Below, piece by piece: positions 15,715 through 22,170 of a stretch of 22,170 bases of DNA. Made by a program: the position numbers and the translations under genes. Position 1 is the stretch's first letter; each line of letters opens with the position of its first letter. Source of the stretch: Spirochaetaceae bacterium (GTDB lineage Bacteria > Spirochaetota > Spirochaetia > SZUA-6 > Bin103); the NCBI GenBank assembly GCA_026710565.1, contig JAPOQV010000565.1:1-22170 (forward strand), given 5' to 3'. Under the pieces are notes generated by a model. That model saw nothing but the letters and a program-made list of their open reading frames with translations, was not told the DNA's origin and searched no databases.

Positions 15715-16902
15715 CTACCAGCCCTTCCAGCTCCCGTCGGCGTGGCGGTATTCGCGGAACGCGGTCGGCCGGTAGGAGAGGCCGGCGATGTCGGCTTCCT
15801 TGACGGTGACCCCGAGACCGGGCTCGTCGGGAATGTTCATGTACCCGTCCTCGACCCGGAACGGATGCTCGGCGAAGCGATCGAACTGCGCGAAGAAGCT
15901 GGCCGTGGTCTCCTGAATCAGGAAGTTGGGCATCGCCGCGTCGGCGTGGATCACCGCCGCGTGACCCACCGGGCCGCAGACGTTGTGGGGCGCCATCAGC
16001 ATCTGCTGCGCGTCCGCCAGCCGCGCGATTTCCAGCATGCGGTGGATGCCGAAGCACTCGGTGATGTCAGGCTGCAGGATCGCGCACGCGCGGCGGTCGA
16101 TCAGCTCCCTGAACTGCGCCACGGTGAACAGCTTCTCGCCGGTGGCGATCGGCACCGGGCTGCGCGCGCTTACCTCGGCCAGCGCCGCGACCGATCCCAC
16201 CTTGACCGGCTCCTCGATGAACAGCGGGCGGACCGGTGCGACCGCATGTGCGAAGGCGATGGCCAGCTCCGGGACCGGGCTGCCGTGGGTGTCGAGCAGG
16301 ATCTCCAGCTCGGGGCCGGCCGCCTCGCGCATCGCCGCCGCACATGCGACCGAGTGGTCCACGGCGGCCGGATCCAGCGGCGTTCGGCGGGTCTCCAGCG
16401 GGTTGCCCTTGATCCCGGCGTAGCCCTTCTGCCAGGCGGCGACGGCGGTGGCGGCGGCTTCGTCCGGACTGGCGAAGCTTCCCCCGTTCGAGTACACGCG
16501 CACCCGCTCGCGGCGCCGCCCGCCGAGCACGGTGCTCACCGGGACGCCCCACGCCTTGCCGGCCAGGTCGTACAGCGCCATGTTCACCGCCGCCGCGGCG
16601 CAGCCGTATACCGCCCCGTCCTTCCAGGGCGCGCGATCGGTGAGATCCTCGGTGAGGGCGATCACCTGCAGCGGGTCGGCGCCGATCAGCAGCTCGCGCC
16701 AGGCATGGAGCTGCGCTTCGACCGGCTCGATCAGCCACTCCGCGGTCCCCTCGCCCCAGCCGCTCATGCCGGCATCGGTCTCCAGCTTCAGCAGCAGCCA
16801 CCCCTTCTCGGTGCTGGCGATCGCCTCCCCCGTCCCCGGGTCGCGAACCTGCTGCCCGGTGGCGACGCTGAACTTGTACGTTCGTACCGCGGTGATCTTC
16901 AT
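15715..16902 (-). CDS. enolase-superfamily sugar-acid dehydratase (mandelate racemase/muconate lactonizing family)
   Basis: A 395-residue soluble enzyme of the mandelate racemase/muconate lactonizing group, which removes a proton next to a carboxylate with the help of Mg2+. The N-terminal cap includes SGWGEG (47-52). In the barrel the three likely metal ligands are D204 (LDTHG), E230 or E231 (FIEEP) and E256 (ATGEKL); H306 (APHN) is the likely base and H206 a second catalytic histidine. DxHG together with APHN resembles the galactonate/gluconate/mannonate dehydratase subgroup, so dehydration of an aldonate is my best guess. A KxN run (GIKGN, 163-167) takes the place where racemases have KxK. 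The start has GGGGAG five bp upstream. It diverges from the second Gfo/Idh/MocA oxidoreductase, which could supply its sugar acid. Confidence 0.9.
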   Translation of the reverse strand: MKITAVRTYKFSVATGQQVRDPGTGEAIASTEKGWLLLKLETDAGMSGWGEGTAEWLIEPVEAQLHAWRELLIGADPLQVIALTEDLTDRAPWKDGAVYGCAAAAVNMALYDLAGKAWGVPVSTVLGGRRRERVRVYSNGGSFASPDEAAATAVAAWQKGYAGIKGNPLETRRTPLDPAAVDHSVACAAAMREAAGPELEILLDTHGSPVPELAIAFAHAVAPVRPLFIEEPVKVGSVAALAEVSARSPVPIATGEKLFTVAQFRELIDRRACAILQPDITECFGIHRMLEIARLADAQQMLMAPHNVCGPVGHAAVIHADAAMPNFLIQETTASFFAQFDRFAEHPFRVEDGYMNIPDEPGLGVTVKEADIAGLSYRPTAFREYRHADGSWKGW

Positions 16903-16946
16903 CTTGCTCCCCTGCCTGACGCGTACGGTAGCCGATCGGGCACCTC

Positions 16947-16977
16947 ACCGGCGCGACGCCGGTCCGCGCGGTATGAT
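16947..16977 (+). promoter_or_regulatory. dyad plus -10-like hexamer upstream of the second oxidoreductase
   Basis: A perfect 7-3-7 dyad, ACCGGCG-CGA-CGCCGGT (16947-16963), is followed by TATGAT (16972-16977), which matches the sigma-70 -10 at five of six bases. The dyad covers the place where a -35 would lie. TATGAT ends 8 bp before the ATG at 16986, the distance expected if transcription starts at or next to the start codon. The dyad could be an operator shared with the divergent dehydratase gene. In such GC-rich DNA a dyad of this size can arise by chance. Confidence 0.4.
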
Positions 16978-16985
16978 CGCCGCCC

Positions 16986-18074
16986 ATGGGATCTGACTCG
17001 CTCACCGTTGCCGTGATCGGCTGCGGCCGCCTGGGGCAGCACTACGCGGGAGTCTACGCTACCCGCCCCGACACTACGCTGGTCGCCATCGCCGAGGCCA
17101 ACCCCGAGCGGCGCCGGGTTGTGGGGGAGCGCTTCGGCGTGACCCGCCTGTTCGACGATGCGCGCTCGCTGTTCGCGGAGGTGGTGCCGGACGTGGCGGC
17201 GCTGGTGCTGCCGGTGCGCTACATCAAGGACGCGGTGCTGGCGGCCGTCGACGCCGGCGTGCGCGGGGTCACCACCGACAAGCCGATCGCCGCCACCCTG
17301 GCCGACGCCGACACGATGGTGGAAGCCTGCCGCAGTGCCGGCGTCGTGTTCGGCGGCGGCAACCTGCAGCGTGCCCGCGCCGACGTGCAGGAAGCAGCAG
17401 CCTGGCTCCACGCCGGCGAGTTCGGACCGATCACCGGCGCGGCGGTCCACCGCTGGGGAGGCGGCGGCGAGATCTCCGGCGGCGGCTGCCAGCACGTCTC
17501 CGTGCTGCGGCTGCTCACGGGCGCGGAGGTCGCCGAGGTGGTGGCGTGGGGCACGCCGGAACACAAGCTGGCCGACGGCGAGGACGAGGAAGGACTGATC
17601 ATCAACGGGCGCTTCACGATGAGCGACGGCCTGGCGGTGCCGGTGTTCGGAGCGGAGACGCCGCAGAAAGGGGTGGACGTGTGGACGGAGCGGGCGCTGA
17701 TCCGCTGGGATTGGGAGGCCACCACGGTCTATGCCGGCCGCGACGCCGCCGGCCACCGCCTCCCCCTGGACCGCCCTTTCACGCCGGTCGCCTACCCGCA
17801 GTTCGACTACCTTGGCACCTCCATCGGCTCCTTCCTTGACGCGGTCCGCACCGGCAGCGAGCTGTGGATCTCCGGCCACGACCTGCGGCAGGCGCTGGAG
17901 GTCGCGATCGCCGCCAAGCGCTCGGCCGCAGCCGGGTCCGTACCGATCGCGCTGCCGCTGGCCGATCGCACCCTGGCGCTCCGCCCGCGGCCCTACCGGT
18001 GGCTCGGCGGCGACGTGACCGGACGCGAGCAGAGCCCGGCGGAAGCCGCCGCGCCGTGGGCCGGCTACGACTGA
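16986..18074 (+). CDS. Gfo/Idh/MocA family oxidoreductase (second, divergent member)
   Basis: A 362-residue soluble NAD(P)-dependent oxidoreductase. The Rossmann motif is GCGRLGQHY (12-20). The usual EKP is replaced by DKP (98-100), with K99 kept. The later glycine-rich region reads GGGGEISGGGCQH (158-170), H170 being a candidate catalytic histidine. It shares little beyond the family pattern with the oxidoreductase at 9183, so it is not a recent duplicate. No Shine-Dalgarno precedes the ATG; a TATGAT hexamer 8 bp upstream suggests a leaderless message. An ATG 13 bp earlier is out of frame. It diverges from the dehydratase (83 bp) and converges on the OppC-like gene (19 bp gap). A role in sugar oxidation before dehydration is plausible but unproven. 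Confidence 0.88.
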   Translation: MGSDSLTVAVIGCGRLGQHYAGVYATRPDTTLVAIAEANPERRRVVGERFGVTRLFDDARSLFAEVVPDVAALVLPVRYIKDAVLAAVDAGVRGVTTDKPIAATLADADTMVEACRSAGVVFGGGNLQRARADVQEAAAWLHAGEFGPITGAAVHRWGGGGEISGGGCQHVSVLRLLTGAEVAEVVAWGTPEHKLADGEDEEGLIINGRFTMSDGLAVPVFGAETPQKGVDVWTERALIRWDWEATTVYAGRDAAGHRLPLDRPFTPVAYPQFDYLGTSIGSFLDAVRTGSELWISGHDLRQALEVAIAAKRSAAAGSVPIALPLADRTLALRPRPYRWLGGDVTGREQSPAEAAAPWAGYD

Positions 18075-18093
18075 TCCGGCGTTAGCCCCGGGT

Positions 18094-19233
18094 TCAGTTG
18101 CTGCTGAAGGGGTCGGCGGCGTCGCGCAGGCCGTCCCCGACGAAGTTGAACGCCAGGATCGCCGCCACCACGAACAGCGCCGGAATCAGGTACCACGGGT
18201 TGTTGACCAGGTTGTTGACGTTCTGCGCCTCTTCCAACATGACACCCCAGCTCGTCATGGGTGAGCGGATCCCCAGCCCCAGGAAGCTCAGGCTGGTCTC
18301 GGCCAGGATCATGCCGGGGATGGCCAGGGTGAGGTTCACCAGCAGGTAGCTGGAGATGTTGGGCACCAGGTGCAGCGCCATGATGCGCCCGGTGCCGGCG
18401 CCGATGTTGCGCGCCGCCAGGATGTACTGGGTCTCGCGGTGCGAGAGGATCATGCCGCGCACCACCCGTGCCAGGCCGGTCCAGCCGATGAACGACAGGA
18501 TCACGACGAGGCCGAAGTAGACCTGCAGCGGACTCCATTCCTTGGGCAGCGCGGAGGCGAGCAGGATCCACAGGGGCAGCGAGGGAACCGACATCAACAC
18601 CTCGATCACGCGCTGCACCACCAGGTCCACCGCCCCCGCGAAGTAGCCGGAGAGCGCGCCGATGAGGATGCCCAGCACCAGGCTGATCATCACCCCGGCC
18701 CAGCCGATGGTCAGCGACACGCGGCCGCCGTAGAGGACGCGAGAGAACATGTCGCGGCCCCACTTGTCGGTGCCGAACAGGAAGATGCGCCCCTCCCTGA
18801 CGCCGAATAAGCGCAGGTTGCTGCGGAACGGCAGGAACCCCAGCACCGGATAGTCGCTCGCCCCGCGCACGAACAGGTGGATGGGGAACCGCTCGTCGGG
18901 GTTGGGCGTCCAGTGGGTCTTGAAGGTCTCCATGTCCAGGGTGCGGGTGGCGCCGTAGACGAACGGCTGCAGGTGGAACCGCCCTTCGAGGTCGAAGAAA
19001 CGGATGCGCATCGGAGGGTGGTTCTCGAATCCCTTGGCGTTGTCGTCCAGGGTGTAGGGCGCGAAGAATTCGCAGAACATGGTGAAGACGTACAGCACGA
19101 TCAGCGTCCACAGGCCGATCATGGCCAGCCGGTTGCGGCGGTACTTGAGACGCATGATGGAGCCGATGCTCCGGCCCTTGATCTGCGGATCTCCGCGATC
19201 CCCGGTGGCCACGCCCGCCTCGGCTGCGCCCAT
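18094..19233 (-). CDS. ABC transporter permease, OppC/DppC-like
   Basis: A 379-residue inner-membrane permease of the Opp/Dpp-type importer, partner of the OppB-like protein encoded just upstream. TM1 is at about 37-58. Family motifs are FGTDKWGRDMFSRVLYG (153-169), the EAA coupling loop RETQYILAARNIGAG (266-280) and ETSLSFLGLGIRSP (312-325). It is about 80 residues longer than E. coli OppC because of an extended external segment at 60-150 between TM1 and the GTD motif, a form I associate with oligosaccharide-type members. I chose the ATG at 19233 because it shares one base with the upstream stop (TGATG), the pattern of coupled translation; an in-frame ATG at 19263 would overlap further. The gene ends 19 bp from the convergent oxidoreductase. 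Confidence 0.93.
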   Translation of the reverse strand: MGAAEAGVATGDRGDPQIKGRSIGSIMRLKYRRNRLAMIGLWTLIVLYVFTMFCEFFAPYTLDDNAKGFENHPPMRIRFFDLEGRFHLQPFVYGATRTLDMETFKTHWTPNPDERFPIHLFVRGASDYPVLGFLPFRSNLRLFGVREGRIFLFGTDKWGRDMFSRVLYGGRVSLTIGWAGVMISLVLGILIGALSGYFAGAVDLVVQRVIEVLMSVPSLPLWILLASALPKEWSPLQVYFGLVVILSFIGWTGLARVVRGMILSHRETQYILAARNIGAGTGRIMALHLVPNISSYLLVNLTLAIPGMILAETSLSFLGLGIRSPMTSWGVMLEEAQNVNNLVNNPWYLIPALFVVAAILAFNFVGDGLRDAADPFSSN

Positions 19234-20225
19234 CACTCGTACCTGATGCGTGGGTCGACCCACGCCAGCGTCAGGTCGGCCACCAGGTTGCCGACGACCA
19301 GCAGGGTGGAGAGCAGCATCACCATGGCGCCGGCCAGGAACGCGTCGTGGTGCATCACCGCGTCGAACAGCAACGGCCCGGTGGTCGGCAGGTTGAGCAC
19401 GATCGACACGATCAGCTCGCCGCCGACCACGGCCGGAAACGCGAAGCCGATGCCGGTGATGAACGGATTAAGGGCGATCCGCAGCGGGTACTTGACGACC
19501 ACGATGCGCTCGCGCAGGCCCTTGGCGCGGGCCGTATCCACGTAGGGGCGTCGAAGCTGGTCCAGCAGGTTGCCGCGTAGCACGCGCATGGTGCTGGCCA
19601 TCCCCGCGGTGCCGAGCACCACCACCGGCACCCACAGGTGCGCCAGCAGGTCGAGCACCTTGCCCAGGCTCCAGGGAGCGGCGGCGTACTCGGACGAGAA
19701 CAACCCGCCCGGGATCTGACCGAACTGGAAGAAGCTGATCACGATCAGCACCAGGGCGAGCAGGAAATTGGGGATGCTGAGACCGAGAAAGCTGATCACC
19801 GTGAAGACGTTGTCGCCCAACGTGTACTGGCGCACGGCCGAATAGATCCCGATCGGCAGCGCGACCAGGTAGGAGAACACGATGCTGCACAGGGAGAGGA
19901 CGACGGTGAGCGCCATGCGCTCGACGATGAGCTGCGCCACCGGCCGGTGGCCGTACGCGTAGGAGCGCCCGAAGTCCCCCTGCACGAAGCGGCTGAACCA
20001 CTTCCACCAGCGCACGTAGATCGGCTTGCCGATGCCGTACTGCCGCTCCAGCAACCGGATCTGGCCCTCGCTCAATTCGGCCTCGCCCGTGTCCGCGATC
20101 TGCTGCGCGATCAGGATGTCGACGAAGGTGCCCGGCACGAGCTCGATCGCCCCGAACACCAGCATCGAGATCATGATCAGGGTGGGGACGACGGTGGCGA
20201 TTCTCCGGACGATGAAAGTGACCAT
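19233..20225 (-). CDS. ABC transporter permease, OppB/DppB-like
   Basis: A 330-residue inner-membrane permease of the Opp/Dpp-type importer. It begins with the family-typical MVTFIVRRIATVVPTL, and the motif YGIGKPIYVRWWKWF (63-77) is characteristic. The EAA coupling loop lies in PYVDTARAKGL (227-237), and the C-terminus LAWVDPRIRYE is typical of OppB. The length is normal. The ATG at 20225 is chosen because the family starts there; an in-frame ATG at 20288 would add 21 unrelated residues. I see no good Shine-Dalgarno. It is the first gene of a two-gene permease unit. The binding protein and ATPases for the same importer lie 5-10 kb away in the window. Confidence 0.93.
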   Translation of the reverse strand: MVTFIVRRIATVVPTLIMISMLVFGAIELVPGTFVDILIAQQIADTGEAELSEGQIRLLERQYGIGKPIYVRWWKWFSRFVQGDFGRSYAYGHRPVAQLIVERMALTVVLSLCSIVFSYLVALPIGIYSAVRQYTLGDNVFTVISFLGLSIPNFLLALVLIVISFFQFGQIPGGLFSSEYAAAPWSLGKVLDLLAHLWVPVVVLGTAGMASTMRVLRGNLLDQLRRPYVDTARAKGLRERIVVVKYPLRIALNPFITGIGFAFPAVVGGELIVSIVLNLPTTGPLLFDAVMHHDAFLAGAMVMLLSTLLVVGNLVADLTLAWVDPRIRYE

Positions 20226-20308
20226 CGGGTTTGTCCGCCCGCCGGTGCCGGCTCTCGGCAGTGTCGCCCAGCGGGGCCCGCTGTTCAAGCTTCCTCGCCC
20301 CGTCGAGT

Positions 20309-20333
20309 CGCTCCGGTGATAGAATCCGGAGCG
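20309..20333 (+). promoter_or_regulatory. extended -10 promoter element inside a perfect dyad
   Basis: CGCTCCGG (20309-20316) and CCGGAGCG (20326-20333) form a perfect 8-bp inverted repeat around TGATAGAAT (20317-20325). The centre is an extended -10 (TG, one base, then TAGAAT, matching TATAAT at five of six), so a start near 20332 is expected, about 50 bp before the BNR-protein ATG. No -35 is seen at 17 bp, consistent with an extended -10 promoter. The dyad would let a dimeric regulator cover the -10. It sits between the divergent BNR-protein and permease genes and may control both. Confidence 0.5.
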
Positions 20334-20380
20334 GCCCAGCCTGCGCCGCTGCGGGCAAACCGGCCCGCGAGGAGGTTCGC

Positions 20381-21640
20381 ATGAGCGACTCGGGATCCCA
20401 GGAGCATCCGCCGGCGCGGCCGCAGTTCCGCAAGCCGGTGCCGGAGGGCGTGATCGAGGCGAGCGGCGTCACGGTCGGTGAAGCAAGCGCGCTGGTGCCC
20501 CTGAGCGACGGCGCGCTGGGCGTGCTGGCCGGCGGCCGGTTGCTGCGCTCCCGCGACGGCGGCGTCACCTGGGGAGAGCCACTGGAGCTGGATCTGCCCG
20601 ACGCGGGCAGGATGCATGGCTTCGGCTGCATCAGGCTGCGGTCCGGACCGCTCGCCCTGCTCTACGAGGACGGGCAGGGACGCTTCCGGCTGATGCTGTC
20701 GGAGGACGACGGCCGTACGTTGCGGCAACATTCGTTCGTCGACGTGCTTGGCACGCCGTACCACGACACGATGATCGAGACCGGCGACGGCATGCTGGTG
20801 CTGCCGAGCCGCGAGTGCTACGGCAACGACGACCACCCGGGCCTCGAGTACCGCAAGATCAGTACCTGGGGCACGTGGAAGGGACTCCGGCTGCAAGTCT
20901 CCGGCCACTACCACTACCCCGAGATCGACATCGCCGCGGTCAGCCGGTCACGGGACGGGGGATGCACGTGGCAGCGCGCGCAGCCGCTAATGGGGTGGTT
21001 CGACGAGCACGGGATCGCCAACGGCTACGGCGGCGTCAGCGCCTGCGACGAGCCGAGCGTCGCCGAGACCGCCGACGGCCGCCTGCTGTTCTTCGCGCGG
21101 TCCACCGTGGGCCGCATCGTCGCGAGCTGGTCGAGCGACGGCGGCGAGCGCTGGACGGCGGTGCGGCCCACGGAGCTGGCGGCCTCCTACTCGCCGCCAC
21201 GCCTGCGCCGCATCCCCGCCACCGGCGACCTGATCTGCGTCTGGAACCAGGTGTCGCGGGAGGAGATCCGCCGCGGCTACCGGCGCGGCCGGCTGTCGTG
21301 CGCGATCTCGCGCGACTCGGGCGAGTCCTGGGAGCAATTCAGGACCATCGAGGTGAGCGCGGGCCTGGCGGACGTGGACCGGATCGCCCCGGAACATCCG
21401 ATCATCCCCGTGATCGGGCTGCCGGACGTCGGCGCGCTGCCGGACGACTTCGCCACCTTCGACTATCCCAACGTGTGCTTTGCCGGCGACCGGGTGTTCC
21501 TGATCTACCACCGGTCGTGGGTCGACTCGGGCCCCAAGGCGCAGCAGGCGAGCACCCTGGGCGAGCGCGGCAGGGACGAGGCCGGCAAGCCGCGGGAGTC
21601 GGTGATCCGCAGCTATCCGCTCGACTGGTTCTACGGCTGA
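20381..21640 (+). CDS. BNR/Asp-box repeat protein, sialidase-like beta-propeller (second)
   Basis: A 419-residue protein with Asp-box repeats SRDGGVTW (57-64), SEDDGRTL (107-114, last Trp lost), SRDGGCTW (190-197), SSDGGERW (251-258) and SRDSGESW (310-317). The spacing fits a sialidase-type six-bladed propeller. There is no signal peptide. RRIP occurs at 276-279, not near the N-terminus where the RIP motif of GH33 sialidases lies, so true sialidase activity is doubtful. It is only distantly like the BNR protein at 12433. The ATG at 20381 has GAGGAGG five bp upstream; longer in-frame readings reach back into the promoter region. It diverges from the Opp-like permease pair and is followed after 10 bp by a small membrane protein gene. 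Confidence 0.87.
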   Translation: MSDSGSQEHPPARPQFRKPVPEGVIEASGVTVGEASALVPLSDGALGVLAGGRLLRSRDGGVTWGEPLELDLPDAGRMHGFGCIRLRSGPLALLYEDGQGRFRLMLSEDDGRTLRQHSFVDVLGTPYHDTMIETGDGMLVLPSRECYGNDDHPGLEYRKISTWGTWKGLRLQVSGHYHYPEIDIAAVSRSRDGGCTWQRAQPLMGWFDEHGIANGYGGVSACDEPSVAETADGRLLFFARSTVGRIVASWSSDGGERWTAVRPTELAASYSPPRLRRIPATGDLICVWNQVSREEIRRGYRRGRLSCAISRDSGESWEQFRTIEVSAGLADVDRIAPEHPIIPVIGLPDVGALPDDFATFDYPNVCFAGDRVFLIYHRSWVDSGPKAQQASTLGERGRDEAGKPRESVIRSYPLDWFYG

Positions 21641-21650
21641 CGACCCCGGT

Positions 21651-22127
21651 GTGACCGGCCAGCGGCCAGGACCACGCACCGGACGGCCGCCCCGGCGGGC
21701 AGCGGCGCGGGTAGCCGCGGCGCTGCTCTCCATCGTGGTGTCCGGGGTGATCTTCCTGCAGTTCCTGGACCTGGCCGCCACCGGCGTGGAGATATGGACC
21801 GGCGCGCGGGCGCTGTTCGCGTCGGTGGCGACCTACCTGCTCGGGCTGGGCGAGCTGATCGTCGTCCTCACCCTCTGGTTCGCGTACGGCCGGGCGGCGC
21901 GCGAGGGCCGGCTGCGCACGGCCCTGCTCAAGGTGACGCTCTGGGAGGGACTGGCAGCCCTCGCCTACCTGCCGGCCCGCCTGGTCGTGTATCTCCCCCT
22001 GGCGCGGGCCTCCGGCGACCGCTTTCTGGAGGCGTTCCGGCCCGTGGACCTGGTGCAGGGAGCCCTGGGAGTGATCCTGATGGCGACCGCCGTCGCGGTC
22101 CCCTGGCGCCGCCGCCGGACGTGCTGA
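21651..22127 (+). CDS. small hydrophobic membrane protein of unknown function
   Basis: A 158-residue protein I do not recognise. A basic N-terminus (RPGPRTGRPPRRAAAR) is followed by about four hydrophobic segments, near residues 19-42, 53-79, 91-117 and 133-151, and a basic end (WRRRRTC). This predicts a four-helix inner-membrane protein with the N-terminus inside. The start is uncertain: GTG at 21651 lies 10 bp after the BNR-protein stop, with only weak ribosome-binding potential (CCGG), so translation may depend on coupling. The third codon positions are strongly G/C as in its neighbours, which supports a real gene. It may share the transcript of the BNR gene, but nothing shows a joint function. 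Confidence 0.6.
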   Translation: MTGQRPGPRTGRPPRRAAARVAAALLSIVVSGVIFLQFLDLAATGVEIWTGARALFASVATYLLGLGELIVVLTLWFAYGRAAREGRLRTALLKVTLWEGLAALAYLPARLVVYLPLARASGDRFLEAFRPVDLVQGALGVILMATAVAVPWRRRRTC

Positions 22128-22133
22128 GCTAGG

Positions 22134-22166
22134 CGGCGGGCCGCCCGCGGGTCACGGGGCCCGCCG
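22134..22166 (+). terminator. possible terminator hairpin after the small membrane protein gene
   Basis: CGGCGGGCC (22134-22142) and GGCCCGCCG (22158-22166) form a perfect 9-bp stem with a 15-nt loop, starting 7 bp after the stop. No T-run is visible before the window ends. In DNA this rich in G and C such a repeat may be chance. Confidence 0.3.
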
Positions 22167-22170
22167 TGGG

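Noticed and set aside
1..22170. CRISPR arrays, tRNA or rRNA genes, insertion sequences, phage genes
   Set aside because: I found no regular short repeats, no cloverleaf-like runs with a CCA end, no transposase or integrase motifs, and no terminal repeats around the duplicated genes.

Overview
The window is high-GC bacterial DNA from a gene-dense accessory locus for taking up and breaking down carbohydrate. Codon use is uniform, Shine-Dalgarno sites are present on about half the genes, and there are no insertion sequences, phage genes, tRNAs or CRISPR arrays. The gene families are an LplABC-type sugar transporter, an Opp/Dpp-type transporter, Gfo/Idh/MocA oxidoreductases, an enolase-superfamily sugar-acid dehydratase, BNR-repeat proteins and GH123-like (DUF6067-like) hydrolases. 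This mix is typical of carbohydrate-scavenging heterotrophs such as high-GC spirochaete, Chloroflexota or Poribacteria-like genomes. I lean towards a spirochaete-like host, but no marker gene in the window proves it.

Layout: (a) 1-667, the tail of one GNAT acetyltransferase and a tandem second copy that lacks a normal start codon. (b) 778-4318 (+), a binding protein and two permeases of the LplA/LplB/LplC (YtcQ/YtcP) type, with a terminator-like hairpin in the leader and another hairpin after the binding-protein gene; there is no dedicated ATPase. (c) 9115-4308 (-), two tandem, closely similar, translationally coupled DUF6067/GH123-like hydrolases whose last stop overlaps the permease stop. 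(d) 9183-10196 (+), a Gfo/Idh/MocA oxidoreductase diverging from the hydrolases. (e) 12302-10302 (-), a family-5 (Opp/Dpp-like) binding protein. (f) 12433-15674 (+), a BNR-repeat protein followed by OppD- and OppF-like ATPases. (g) 16902-15715 (-), an enolase-superfamily dehydratase. (h) 16986-18074 (+), a second Gfo/Idh/MocA oxidoreductase. (i) 20225-18094 (-), OppB- and OppC-like permeases. (j) 20381-22127 (+), a second BNR-repeat protein and a small unknown membrane protein.

How the parts may work together (inference): the two transporters bring in sugars or oligosaccharides. The hydrolases and BNR proteins show no signal peptides, so they probably act in the cytoplasm on imported material. 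The oxidoreductases and the dehydratase would then oxidise and dehydrate the released sugars or sugar acids. The Opp-type transporter is complete (binding protein, two permeases, two ATPases) but is split over three transcription units on both strands, with catabolic genes between them. The substrate cannot be read from the sequence.
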